Shown piece after piece: positions 32,401-42,680 of a DNA stretch of 64,000 nucleotides. Position 1 is the stretch's first letter; each line of letters starts with the position of its first letter. The stretch spans positions 1,220,757-1,284,756 of the forward strand of contig NW_006495906.1 in the NCBI RefSeq assembly GCF_000471905.2, in the 5' to 3' direction. The stretch comes from Amborella trichopoda. Its lineage: Eukaryota > Streptophyta > Magnoliopsida > Amborellales > Amborellaceae. A program made the translations under genes and the position numbers. Below the pieces are notes generated by a model. It ran no database searches. It was given only the letters and a program-made list of their open reading frames with translations, and was not told the DNA's origin.

Positions 32401-32870
32401 GATATCAAGGATTATCTGTTAAGTCATAAGTCCTTACAGCTCCCATATCTGACAATTTTCTCATCTTATATGTGAGGCTCTCAAGCAGTCTTAGGGTGCC
32501 CTCCTTGCTCAGCATAATGATGAAGGGAAGGAAGTAGCTATGTACTATCTGAGTCATACTATGATGCTGGCCGAATACATTTATTCCCCAATTGAGAAGA
32601 TGTGCTTGGCCCTGGTATTTGTTGCTCAAAAGTTGCAGTATTATCTCTTGGCACACCCATTGCAATTGATATCCCACGCTGCCCCGATCAAATATCTGGT
32701 GACGAGGCCTATCCTATCAGGACAGGACGCCAAGCTAAGTAGGCCCTGCTCTTTATGGAATTTGATATTACCTTGGTCCCACAAAAAACTATCAAAGGTT
32801 ACGACTTGGTGGATTTTTTGACCGCTCATTCCTTGCCTAAAGGGTCACCCTTGAATGAAGACTGACCCGA
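32401..32870 (+). pseudogene. first RNase H domain of element D
   Basis: Blocks: MYYLSHTMMLAEYIYSP, IEKMCLALVFVAQKLQYYLL, HPLQLISHAAPIKYLVTRPI (32540-32730), then LWNLILPWSHKK after a frameshift. It is the counterpart of 3100-3545 in element A and of 39480-38970 in element C. Stops and a frameshift near 32735 break it. Confidence 0.75.
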
Positions 32871-32879
32871 TGAGGAGGT

Positions 32880-33340
32880 CATGTATACGAAGGAACTTGC
32901 ACAATGGAAAGTGTTCTTTGATGGTGCATCTCAACCGAAAGGAGCCGAAGTGGGCGTGTTATTTGTCACACCTGATAAGTAACTCGTCCCTTATGCCTTC
33001 TCGTTAAATGAGAGGTACTCAAATAATGAAGCTGAGTATCAGGCATTAAATGAGAGGTTCTCAAATAATGAAGCTAAGCATCAGGCATTGATCATCGGTT
33101 TGGACATGGTGCTTGAAATGGATCGAGGGTTCCTCAATATCTTCGACGACTCATAGCTGATAATTCTGCAATTAAAAGAAATATATCAAGTCCATAACGA
33201 TAAACTCAAGTTGTACTATAATACCACAAGGAATCTCCTCGAGAAGATGGACGAAGTCACTATGACTCACATACCCCGAGGATCAAATGTTCAACCAATG
33301 CCTTGGCTAAGCTTGGGGCTGCCACGATTGTCGAACCTAG
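32880..33340 (+). pseudogene. second RNase H of element D, with an internal duplication
   Basis: Motifs: ELAQWKVFFDGASQPKGAEVG, LFVTPDK then a stop, FSLNERYSNNEAEYQAL, IIGLDMVLEMDRGFLNIFDDS then a stop, LIILQLKEIY. The acidic residues of FFDGA, NEAEY and FDDS would be catalytic. The block NERYSNNEAEYQAL is repeated at once as NERFSNNEAKHQAL because of a 42-bp in-frame duplication (33006 and 33048). Confidence 0.8.
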
Positions 33341-33599
33341 GGCCTTGCTTCATGTCCCTGTATACGAATGGTGAACTATCTTCATGACGGAAGGAGCCGA
33401 TCTCGAGGATCAAGTGGGTTTATGAGTAGAATTTCCTCCGTACCCTCAAGGGGCTATGAGATGATTGGTCAAAGATCCTACCCGCCACCAATATTGCCCA
33501 ACCAAATTGGTATGAACCTTTCTTAGAAACAACTAATTCCTTGAAACCAAGAAAGATAAGCTATTCCTTGAAAGGCGAGCCACGAGATTCACTATTGTT

Positions 33600-34692
33600 G
33601 ATGACCAGCTCTATATGAGGTATTATGATGGAATGTTGTTGAGGTATCTCTGTATGAGAAGGGGTAGGCCCTGGGCTATTTAGCATGCACCAGTCTAGGC
33701 CCAAATTATATCACCAGCTACACTGGACGAGATATTTTTAACCCACTGTGGCAAAGGATGCATTTAAATATGCCAAAAGATGTCATGCGTGTCAAATACA
33801 CACAAATTATTTTTTAGTCACCCGAACCCTTGCATTCGACTCTTATGACGTGGCCTTTCTCTCAATGGGCAATGGATATTGTGGGACCCATTACCCCATT
33901 GTCGACAGGTACCCATCTTTATGTATTGGCAACCATTGATTATTTCTCATAATGTGTTGAAGTTGTTCCCCTTCAAAGGGTAACTGGCAAAACCGTGGCT
34001 GACTTTGTTCGACATCACATTGTGTATCGATTTGGAGTGCCGAATAGAATCATATCAAATAACGGATCTCCATTCAAGAGTGATCAAATTTATCAATTGA
34101 CCAGCCACTTCAGTATTGATTGGAGGTATTTGTCCATGTACAACCCCAACGCTAATGGACAAACAGAGGCATTCCATAAAAGCCTTTGCAAGGTTCTAAA
34201 GAAGATCGTTAAGAAAATTCTATGTAATTGGCATGAATGAGTACCCGAGACTCTTTGGGCATATTGGACAGGAAGAATGCAACCTCGGCAACCCCGTATT
34301 CACTGGTCTACGTGGTCGCAGCCATCCTACCCCTGGAAGTTCAAATACCTTCTTTAAGGGTAGCGGTCCATTATGGGTTGACAAATGATGAACGTGTAAA
34401 GCTCCGACATAATGAGCTAAACACCCTAGATGAAAAGCAACTCATTGCCTAACAGAAATTGGAAGTTTATCATACAAGAATGAGTAGAGAATGTGATCAA
34501 AAGATAAGATTATAGTCGTTCAAACGTGAGATGCCCTATCGAGGCTCCACAATCGAAATTTCAACCCAAATGGGATGGTCCTTTGTGGTCAAGAAGGCAT
34601 ATTCTAATAGAGCATACCTCCTCTGTATTGAAATAAGAGAGGAAGTTATGCCCCCGATTAATGGGAGGTATTTGAAGAAGTATTATCCTTAA
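33600..34692 (+). pseudogene. integrase of element D
   Basis: The zinc-binding part is broken (YAKRCHACQIHTN near 33768-33807). The core has WPFSQWAMDIVGPI near 33851-33892 with the first Asp. In 33995-34240 the second catalytic Asp is replaced by Asn (IISNNGSPF), while the Glu of NGQTEAFHKSL remains 35 residues further on. The C-terminal part is split by frameshifts (34237-34452) and ends NGRYLKKYYP at 34692. Inactive both by substitution and by stops. Confidence 0.85.
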
Positions 34693-35158
34693 TGATTTAT
34701 AAGTCTGTGATGCATGATTTTAACCTACATGTCACATAGCCCAAGCTACAAGATGTTAAACTATCCAGTACACAGCGGGTATTTTCTCATAAGACTGTCA
34801 AGGCTAGATACGGATATTTTAAAATGGCTGTTATATCTACTAGTCCATACCCCACTACTATAAATTGATGGGTATAATAGTCCTGATACATGACTAGAAA
34901 CTATTTCAAGATACGGTATGTTTAGCATGACCCTATACTACCATCAATATAGCCCTGATACATGACTATAAATTGTTTCAAGATCCGGTATGCTTAGCAT
35001 GACCTTAAACTACCACTGACATAGTCCTAATGTATAACTTTAAAAGGGTCCACCATGGGTCCATGATATATGACTTTAAACCATTTCTCAGTCTGTGAAA
35101 CATGACTTTAAAAGGTCTATCAGTAGGTCCATAGCGTATGACCTAAAACATCAATACA
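34693..35158 (+). repeat. 3' UTR of element D with satellite-related motifs
   Basis: Repeated cores such as CATGACTATAAATTG, CATGACCTTAAACTA and TATGACTTTAAACC lie directly after the integrase stop. A 73-bp duplication is visible: GATACATGACTA starts at 34884 and again at 34957. The core resembles that of the 35-bp array and of element A's field, in the same orientation. Monomers are longer and more diverged here. Confidence 0.65.
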
Positions 35159-35600
35159 TAGCCCGTCCTGTATGAATTTAAACTACAGTACCCTCTTGAG
35201 GTCTTAGGACTTGAGCATTGGACTGCCCCTACCCTTTTAAAAGGAGTATGGAAGGCCAAATTACATAGTCCATCATGTATGACTTTAAGCTACAATACCT
35301 CTGGGGGTAGTAAGACTCTGAGCATTGAGCTACCCTACAATTTTATAAGGAGTAAGGAAGGCCTTAACACATAGTCCATCCTATATGACATTAAACTACA
35401 GTACCCTCTTGGGGTCTTAGGAATGTGAGCATTGGGCCACCTGTACCCCTATATAAGGAGTAAAGATGGCTTTAACACATAGTCCATTCTATATGACCTT
35501 AAACTATAGTACCCTCTTGGGGTCTTTTGACCCTAAGCAGTGGCCTCTCGTACTCTCTTTACGAAGGGTACGAACGGCTTTTGACCCTAAGTAGTGGCCT
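35159..35600 (+). repeat. 106-108 bp tandem repeat, three and a half units
   Basis: Unit starts (TAGTCCATCCTATATGAC-like) are at 35159, 35266, 35372 and 35480. Each contains one satellite core, then GTACCCTCTTGGGGTCTTAG, GAGCATTGG and an AAGGAGTAAGGA-like end. It is still in the 3' UTR of element D. It shows a longer unit built around the same core. Confidence 0.75.
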
Positions 35601-35838
35601 CCATCCCTGTTCGTCACACGAGCAAATTACTAAAGCATGGTTCATTTTGTTACGTTAATGCTTTGAAAATTCCTTTGAGATTTCAAAGCATGATAAATAA
35701 TTACCAAACCATGAAAGGAAATTCATTACAAAGAAATTTTTTTTGTACATGAGTTCAAGCAAAGAGGGAAATATATTAAGGAGAAATTTGATTATGAAAT
35801 AAAGGGAAGTGTTCCGTAAATAAAAAAAGTTCCACGGT
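35601..35838. other. AT-rich spacer between element D and the coiled-coil remnant
   Basis: Nothing recognisable on either strand. Read on the minus strand it may be the 3' untranslated end of the coiled-coil frame that stops at 35839. Confidence 0.35.
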
Positions 35839-36264
35839 TCAAAGGGCCTTGAAGCGCCTCTGTAATTCTTCAATCTCCTGACTCTTGTCCCCCATCAGCT
35901 TCTGGGCAGTCTGCAGCTGAGCTCTTACCTGGACAAGCTCTTGTTGCTCCTCTTGGGTATTCTCAATCATGTATCTCATACGACGTGAAGTTTTTTCAAT
36001 CTCAAAAGGCTCAACATCAATCATCTCATGCAAATGATAAGTGAAAGAAAATATTCGAAAGAATTCCCTCTTCTTTGCCCCAAGGAGAGCTTCGATTTTC
36101 GATATCTCCTCCACCACCGTGCACTTGTGAGCATCCAACCATGAGTGATGTAGTTGAAATTTCTTGACTTTTTTTTATATTGCTTCAAATTATACTGAAG
36201 CCATCGAAACCACCCTTTCAGACTCAGCGGTAGTTTGTTCCCTTTCGGCTTTCTTAGCTGGGAG
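35839..36264 (-). pseudogene. coiled-coil end of an ORF1-like extra frame
   Basis: On the minus strand, directly after the LTR end at 36265, the text reads AKKAEREQTTAESERVVSMA, a stop, then DAHKCTVVEEISKIEALLGA (36138 onwards), and finally NTQEEQQELVQVRAQLQTAQ and SQEIEELQRRFKAL with a stop at 35839. Heptad-like Leu and charged residues predict a coiled coil. At least one stop and a frameshift break the upstream part. It could be the C-terminus of a PMD-type protein like that at 16881-17345, which also ends in a coiled coil; this link is an inference. Confidence 0.5.
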
Positions 36265-36899
36265 TGGTTTGGTGCCTCGATCTCGCCTTCCGGATCTTGA
36301 TGATCTAGCGACACATATCTTGGGTTTTTAGCGAACCCAGGTTTTGAGATCGCTCTCTTAGAACCTTGCTCAAGAGCAAAGGTAAGTATATCAGCCAATG
36401 AGAGAAGAATTTAAGGTGGATTCGGGACTTACTCAGGCTAATTGGCATGGACACCCTCTTAGATCACAAAGAAAGCCCCCCAGCTGCTTTAGCTAGTTTA
36501 GAATCGCCTCCCTTGACCTGCAATCCTCTTGTGTTATGCACTACACTTCTATGGTTAATTTGCAAGACAAGTGGATCGAAGAGACCCACCCTTGTCTTAG
36601 GGCATCGCTTGCTCATATGCGGGACTGATGAAACGGAAGGCTTCCAATAAAGAGAGAAAGGAGAAGAAAACTTGACAAAGGGGAGAAACTAGCATGACAG
36701 CCGGAAAGCTACCGACTCAGAGTGGTAGCAAGATGGCCATGGTTCTCCAGACCAGCACGGTGTCAATACTACTCTAAACCGAGACCAATATGGCGGTGCT
36801 AAGCTTAATCTGCCCTCAATCAAGTAAGGGGAGAAAAGAATGAGGAGACGAAAAGGGGACGAAGAGAAAGAGAGTGAGACGGCAGAAGGGGAAGGACCC

Positions 36900-37480
36900 A
36901 GACGACAATGGGTATCACCGTTGGCATCAAGAGAAAACGTCGCGTTCCCTATGGGTGGCAATGGCTTCTAGTGAGGCTCACGATGATATCTTCCGGTGAG
37001 GCACACGATGCCAGTCATGGAATACGAGAGGGAGGACAATGAGCATCGCCATTGGCAATGCGAGGAAAAGGAAGCAACATGTCCTTTGCAAACAGCAATG
37101 ACTCCCGATGAGGTGCACAACGATAACTTCCCGTGAGGTGCACAGTGACAGGCACAGAGAGACAGAAGGCGCCTACGCATGGCGACGAGTATTGCCATGA
37201 GCCCTTTGTGGACGGCGATGGACATCGCCGCCTGCAATAGTCTCTCATCAAGGTGAAGCCCCCGCAAATGGCAATAGGCTTCACTGCCCGCGTTCCTCGC
37301 TGAGATGTTGAGGATACGTCTGCGGATGGTGATGAGCAACGCCGTCTGCAAGTCTCACCAGGAGGTAGAGACGAAGACAGAGGGGGAGGAGAGTTCAGGC
37401 ATGGCGCTGCCATCGCCATGTGCAACCTGTGAGCTCACCGAAGAGGCATGCACGGCATTGTCACTGTCGTGCATGGCCTC
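36900..37480 (-). repeat. GC-rich degenerate repeats in LTR1 copy E
   Basis: Loosely repeated words such as GGCGATGGACATCGCCG, AATGAGCATCGCCATTGGCAA and GTGAGGTGCACA, about 30-70 bp apart. Several are near-inverted repeats around GATG-CATC. It occupies the place of the minisatellite in the other LTR1 copies but differs in sequence. The small frames in it are not genes. Confidence 0.5.
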
Positions 37481-37494
37481 TGAGGAAAACTCAG

Positions 37495-37565
37495 GTAGAG
37501 GGGAGGAAGAAAAGAGAAGAAAAGAGAGAGAAGAAGATAAGAAAAGGAAGAGTGAGAAGATTTAC
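37495..37565 (-). repeat. GA-rich tract of LTR1 copy E
   Basis: Purine run with GAAGAAAAGAGAAGAAAAGAG on the plus strand, corresponding to the CT tract of the other LTR1 copies. Confidence 0.65.
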
Positions 37566-38775
37566 CTTGAACCTAGAGGTACCGGTCCAAAAGTTTCTCT
37601 CACCTTACTCTCTCTTTAAAATGTGACCCAACAATGAGAAGAAAAAGAAACTATATTAAGTAAAAACTCTCTCTTTTGTGAAAGGTTGAGTCCTCGGGTG
37701 CATACAATGATGGTACGTATGTATAGAATTTGCCCCAAACATGGGTGGATGATCAAAAGTAATCCTAATTTTAAAAAATTGAGATTAAAATGAATTAAAA
37801 GAAATTAGAAAATAGGGTACAAAATGATAGATTTGCCCCTTCCTAACAATTCCTGAAATTTTATAATAGTCCCTCTGTTGCCCTAGAACGTGCACGATTT
37901 TGTATGGATGATCCGGGGTCGTTTCAATTCCCAGTTGATCAAAAGATGATTATTTTCTTGTAGGGCACGGCAAGACGATCAATTTGATACCAACTTCGAG
38001 CCATGGATCGTGTCTTTAGTGCACGATCATGTGACTTGAAATTTGAATTAATCTAGTGTGCTCGTTCCTCGATGTTTTTTATCATTTCTTTGCTAGATCA
38101 CACTGAGCATGCCGTTATGATCACGAGGCAACATAAGCAACTCGATTCTGTGCCCGAACGAAGATTTTGCAGCCTTGGAATTTTGGTCGGAGTCTGGAAT
38201 TTCAGCGACAGAATTTGCAATGGCTTCATCGGCTTCATGTGCGAAATCCGACCATTCATCATGTACAAGGTTCAGGTCAGAGATGGCCTGAGACCTTACG
38301 CATGCGATGAAATTTGTCTCGCATCAATCAGACTAGCGATTCGATAGCTCGAGCGAGGCACGACGCTGCTGAATTTCCTGCACTTTCTTCACAGATCAGC
38401 AACTTCTCTCTAGCTTTTCTTCGTGCTTGGGTATCGTCATGGGGCGTGCCACATTGAATCGCTCGTCTTGATGCGATGAACATGCTAACCAAATTTGAGT
38501 ACAATCCGACTTGAGAGCGGTGAGATATGAGCATCAAAATTCACTTCTCATGATTGTCCCTTCAATGGTGTAGAGTTGCAAGGTGGCCACACAGGAATAG
38601 CATGCGGCTCCTCATGTTTCCCTCTTTTGACTATAAGTTCTTCCTAGAGCATCCGTTCGAGATGAAATTTGACCCCTGGGGTTTTCAACTGTGCCGAATC
38701 CAATGGCGACGGTCCCATAGAAAATTGAGAAACTGGAAATGTAGATCTAGTTATAGGGTCCGTTTCAAGGTGCTA

Positions 38776-39480
38776 GAGACAGATTTTGCTCAGAGTCGCC
38801 GAAGATGTTGAGGTGCTCCAGGTATACTCGGCTTTGTTATGAGGAAATGCCTCTATAAGTGAGAAGGATAGAGCGATCATTCTACCATCGAGAGTTAAGA
38901 ATACAACTCTGGCACCCCCTCTATCAGACTGGACTTCTCCGTCAAAGTACATTTCCCCCAACTGAGTTAGCGCCGTACAAAAAACTTGTTCATCTGGGAG
39001 TTTGCTCGACAAGGGAGATTTTGAAGGGACTGGGTGAGTTGCGAGGAAATCTGCTAGGGCTTGACCTTTAAATACCTTCTGCGGTACATACGTGATGTCG
39101 AATTCCATCAGCAATAATGCCCACTTGGCCAAACGTCCTGAAAAGAATGGTCGGGTCATAAGGAACTTGACCGGGTCTGCCTTGGAGATTAACTTGACCT
39201 CGTGACTGAGCAAGTAATGGCGAAGCTTTTGTACTGCAAAGATCAAGGCTAAGCACATCTTTTTGATGGGAGTGTAATTCGTCTTGGCTCCTTACATTTT
39301 GCGGCTGAGATAATAGATCTCTGTGTCTCTCCCTCCATCATTGTTCTGCGCTAGAAGTGCCCCGAGTGCTCATCAAGGGCGGTCACATAAATGAAAAGAG
39401 ACAATCCTAACACTAGAGTGGAGAGTACCGACGGCTTCAACAAGTACTGCTTGATGTCATCGAGCGCAGCTTGGCACGCT
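38776..39480 (-). pseudogene. two RNase H domains of element C
   Basis: The open stretch 39258-38773 covers most: MCLALIFAVQKLRHYLLSHE, KLISKADPVKFLMTRPFFSG, MEFDITYVPQKVFKGQALAD, then the second domain with MYFDGEVQSDRGGARVVF and FSLIEAFPHNKAEY. After AEY a short deletion leads to LEHLNIFGDSE, and at 38776 LTR sequence starts. Upstream of 39258 the first domain continues with frameshifts (FIWDEACQAALDDIKQYLL). The residues are better conserved than in element A, so this copy may be younger. Confidence 0.8.
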
Positions 39481-39905
39481 TCATCCCATATGAAAGGAGT
39501 GTCCTTCTTCAGGTGGTGTGAAAAGGGTCTGCATTGCCCTAAAAGGTTTGAGATGAACCTTCAAATGTAGGTGAGCTATCCTTTAATAAACCGCAGCTCA
39601 TGGAGGATTGTAGTCGGTGGCATGTCCTGAATTGCCTTGATTTTGACTGGCTCGATCTCCAGTCTACGGTACCTTACAATGAACCCTAAGAACTTTCCTT
39701 AATGTACGTCAAAGGGGCATTTAAGAGGGTTCATCTTGAGTTGGTGATGTTGCAGCAGTTCAAAGACCTTTTTAAGCTCTTGCATTTGAGTGTCCTTTAC
39801 TTCAGACTTCGACCTCCTTGTGCATCATGTCCTTGAAGATGGTCGTTATGGCTTGCTGGTACATGGCAGCAGCATTCTTTAACCTAAAAGGCATCACAGT
39901 GTAGC
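39481..39905 (-). pseudogene. reverse transcriptase fragment of element C
   Basis: Starts inside RT with VFCYTVMPFRLKNAAAMYQQ then TIFKDMMHKEVEV and stops; the YVDD motif that should follow is missing and the text resumes in another frame as ELKKVFELLQHHQLKMNPLK. The thumb has KVLRVHC-like decay and RFISNLLGQCRPFSHHLKKD. It has lost the start and the catalytic motif. Inactive. Confidence 0.8.
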
Positions 39906-40107
39906 AAAAGACACTCTTCTAACTCAGAAGGAGAGTAGGGAAGGAAGCTTGAGCAGTTTGCTTCCCTGGGACAGTCACGACTATAGGGATAAGAAAGTAC
40001 ACGACTCGGATGAGCGGGTTGCACAACCCAAGTGTCATAAAAATTAAGGCAGAAAGTAAAATATGATATTGGTTAAACAAGAGCAGACCGACTAAGGGGT
40101 AGTAAGT
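39906..40107 (-). other. leader of element C
   Basis: Homologous to 23240-23410 of element B. Shared blocks include GACTAAGGGGTAGTAAGTC next to the PBS and TTAAACAAGA. It contains a chance open frame (40149-39919) that crosses PBS and LTR and is not a gene. Confidence 0.6.
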
Positions 40108-40124
40108 CCCCAGTGGAGTCACCA
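40108..40124 (-). promoter_or_regulatory. primer-binding site of element C (tRNA-Arg)
   Basis: On the minus strand TGGTGACTCCACTGGGG. It matches the complement of the tRNA-Arg(ACG) 3' end at 16 of 17 positions as I know that tRNA. It is followed by a three-base spacer and the LTR end at 40128. This is the best PBS in the window. Confidence 0.75.
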
Positions 40125-41235
40125 AGCTGGTTAGATACATTGATCTCACCTTCCGGATCTATATGAAACGGCAGCACGTATCTCGCCACAACCCATACTG
40201 CATGAACCTAAACTGAGCCTCGATCTAGATTGCATGACTCGAAACTGCACAGCCTCATTTCTTGCTGCACGAACCTAAACTGCACAGCCTCGATCTATAC
40301 TGCATGACCATAAACTGCTCAGCCATGGTCCAAACTGCATGACCCTAAGCTGCACAGCCTCAGTCCGTGCTGCACGACCCTAAACTGCATAGCCTTAGTC
40401 CACACTGCATGACCCTAAACTTCTCACCCTCGGTCCATACCGCATGACCCTAACTACTCGGCCACAGGTCAGACTGCCGGATCCCTAACTACTCGGCCAC
40501 AGGTCAGACTGCCGGATCCCGAACTACAAAGCCTTGGTCCATGCTGCATGACCCTAAACTGCACAGCTTGGGTCCATACTGCATGACCCTAAACTGTTCA
40601 GTATCGATCCACATTGCATGACCCCGAACTGATCAGTCTCGGTCGATACTGTAAGACCCTAAACTGCTCAGCCACAGTCCATACTGCATGACCCTAAACA
40701 GCCCAGCCATAATCCATACTGCATGACCCTAAACAACAGAGCCATGATCCATATTGCATGACCCTAAACTACTCAGCTGCGGTCCATACTGCATGACCCT
40801 AAACTGTACAGCCTCGGTTCTTACTGCATGACCCTAAACAGTTAGGCCTCGGTCCATACTTCATGACCCGAAACTTCTCAGCCTTGGTCCATAATGCATG
40901 ACCGTAAACTGCTCAGCCTCGATCCATACTGCAAACCATAAACTGCTCCGTCTCTATCCATACTGCATGACCCTGAACTGCTCAGCCTCGATCCATACTG
41001 TATTATCCTATATTGCTTTGCCACGGTCCATATTGCACGACCCTAAACTGCTCTACCTAGGTCTAATTTGCATGACCCTAAACTACTCATCCTCGGTCTA
41101 ACTTGCATGACCCTATCCATGATCCACGACTGTAAACTACACAACCTCGGTCCATACTGCATGACCCTAAGCTGCTAAGCCACAGTCCACACTGCAAGAC
41201 CCAAAACTAGCTCAGCCACGGTCCAAACTACATGA

Positions 41236-41812
41236 NNNNNNNNNNNNNNNNNNNNNNNNNNNNNNNNNNNNNNNNNNNNNNNNNNNNNNNNNNNNNNNNN
41301 NNNNNNNNNNNNNNNNNNNNNNNNNNNNNNNNNNNNNNNNNNNNNNNNNNNNNNNNNNNNNNNNNNNNNNNNNNNNNNNNNNNNNNNNNNNNNNNNNNNN
41401 NNNNNNNNNNNNNNNNNNNNNNNNNNNNNNNNNNNNNNNNNNNNNNNNNNNNNNNNNNNNNNNNNNNNNNNNNNNNNNNNNNNNNNNNNNNNNNNNNNNN
41501 NNNNNNNNNNNNNNNNNNNNNNNNNNNNNNNNNNNNNNNNNNNNNNNNNNNNNNNNNNNNNNNNNNNNNNNNNNNNNNNNNNNNNNNNNNNNNNNNNNNN
41601 NNNNNNNNNNNNNNNNNNNNNNNNNNNNNNNNNNNNNNNNNNNNNNNNNNNNNNNNNNNNNNNNNNNNNNNNNNNNNNNNNNNNNNNNNNNNNNNNNNNN
41701 NNNNNNNNNNNNNNNNNNNNNNNNNNNNNNNNNNNNNNNNNNNNNNNNNNNNNNNNNNNNNNNNNNNNNNNNNNNNNNNNNNNNNNNNNNNNNNNNNNNN
41801 NNNNNNNNNNNN
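41236..41812. other. assembly gap of 577 undefined bases
   Basis: Undefined bases within the satellite. Both flanks contain CAGCCACGGTCCAAACTACATGA, so the gap may hide a local duplication. The length may be an estimate. Confidence 0.95.
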
Positions 41813-42680
41813 AAAACTGCTCAGCCACGGTCCAAACTACATGACCCCAAACTGTACAGCCTCGATTCCTACTGCATGACCCTAAACTGCTAGGCCTCAG
41901 TGCATACTTCATGACCCTAAACCGCTCAGCCTCACTCGGCCAGGGTCCATACTACATGACCCTAAACGTCTCAACCACGGTCCGTACTGCATGATGTTAA
42001 ACTGCTCAGGCTAGGCCCAGACTCCATGACCCTAAACTGCTCAACCTCGATCCATATTGCATGACCCTTAACTGCACAACCTCGATCCATGCTTCATGAC
42101 CCCAAACCCCAAAGCCACGATCCATACTGCACGACACTATACGGCACAGCACAGGTCCATACTGCATGACTCTAAACTTCTCGGCCTCGATCCGTACTCC
42201 ATGACCCTAATTTGCTCAGCCTCGGTCCATACTGCATGACCCTAAAGTGCTCAGCCTCTGTCCATACTGCATGACCCTAAACTGCTCAACCTCGGTCAAT
42301 ACTGCATGACACCAAACTACACGGTCTCAGTCCGTGTTACCAGACTCTAAACTATACAGCCACGATTCATATGGAAAGAACCTAAACTGCTCAGCCACGG
42401 TTCATATGGAAAGAACCTAAACTGCTCAGCCACGGTTCATATGGAAAGAACCTAAACTGCTCAGCGTCGGTCCATACTGCATGACCCTAAACTACTCATC
42501 CTCGATCCATACTGTATGACCTTAAATTGCACAGCCTCGGTCCATACTGCATGACACTAAACTGCTCAGCCACGGTCTAAACTGCATTCCCTAAGCTGCA
42601 CAGCCTCGGTCAGTGCTGCAAAACCCTAAACTGTACAGCCTCGGTTCATACTGCATGACCATAAATTTCTCAACCTCAGT

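Larger units (their letters stand above)
26988..34692 (+). mobile_element. Element D: Tat-lineage internal region with all domains, all broken
   Basis: Plus strand order: unassigned leader frame (26938-27219), gag (27449-29040), a sequence-gap region, gag end, protease, RT, RNase H, second RNase H, integrase, ending at 34692 in the usual GRYLKKYYP stop. It is the only copy in the window that spans gag to integrase. It is more diverged from element A than B is, so it may be a different subfamily. Dozens of stops, a changed protease site and a changed integrase site make it inactive. The 27220-27448 stretch holds nothing recognisable. Confidence 0.85.
36265..38775 (-). mobile_element. LTR1 copy E, minus strand
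   Basis: It ends GAGGCACCAAACCA at 36265. Going upstream on the minus strand there are the GAGAGCGATCTCA block (36342-36355), a CACTACGTTGC-free unique stretch, GC-rich short repeats (36900-37480), a GA-rich tract (37495-37565), and U3 sequence matching 10463-11300 of the plus-strand copy (GTTGCTGATCTGTGAA near 38395, TCTCTAGCACC near 38775). At 38775 it meets the second RNase H of element C. About 2.5 kb, the most complete LTR1 copy in the window. Confidence 0.75.
38776..40190 (-). mobile_element. Element C: short Tat remnant with RT, RNase H, PBS and LTR stub
   Basis: On the minus strand: LTR end (40190-40128), PBS, leader (40107-39906), then at once the middle of RT, both RNase H domains, and a break at 38776 into LTR copy E. 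Gag, protease, RT start, integrase and 3' UTR are deleted. The satellite array replaces the rest of the LTR at 40190. It shares the leader with element B and the RNase H text with element A. Confidence 0.8.

Noticed and set aside
36968..37425. Two overlapping minus-strand frames of 127 and 136 codons
   Set aside because: They sit in GC-rich short repeats of LTR1 copy E; the text is repetitive and shows no known domain.
39919..40149. A 76-codon frame in element C
   Set aside because: It crosses the LTR stub, the PBS and the leader, which are non-coding in this lineage.
41175..41912. Open frames of 215-245 codons across the assembly gap
   Set aside because: Most of their length is undefined bases.
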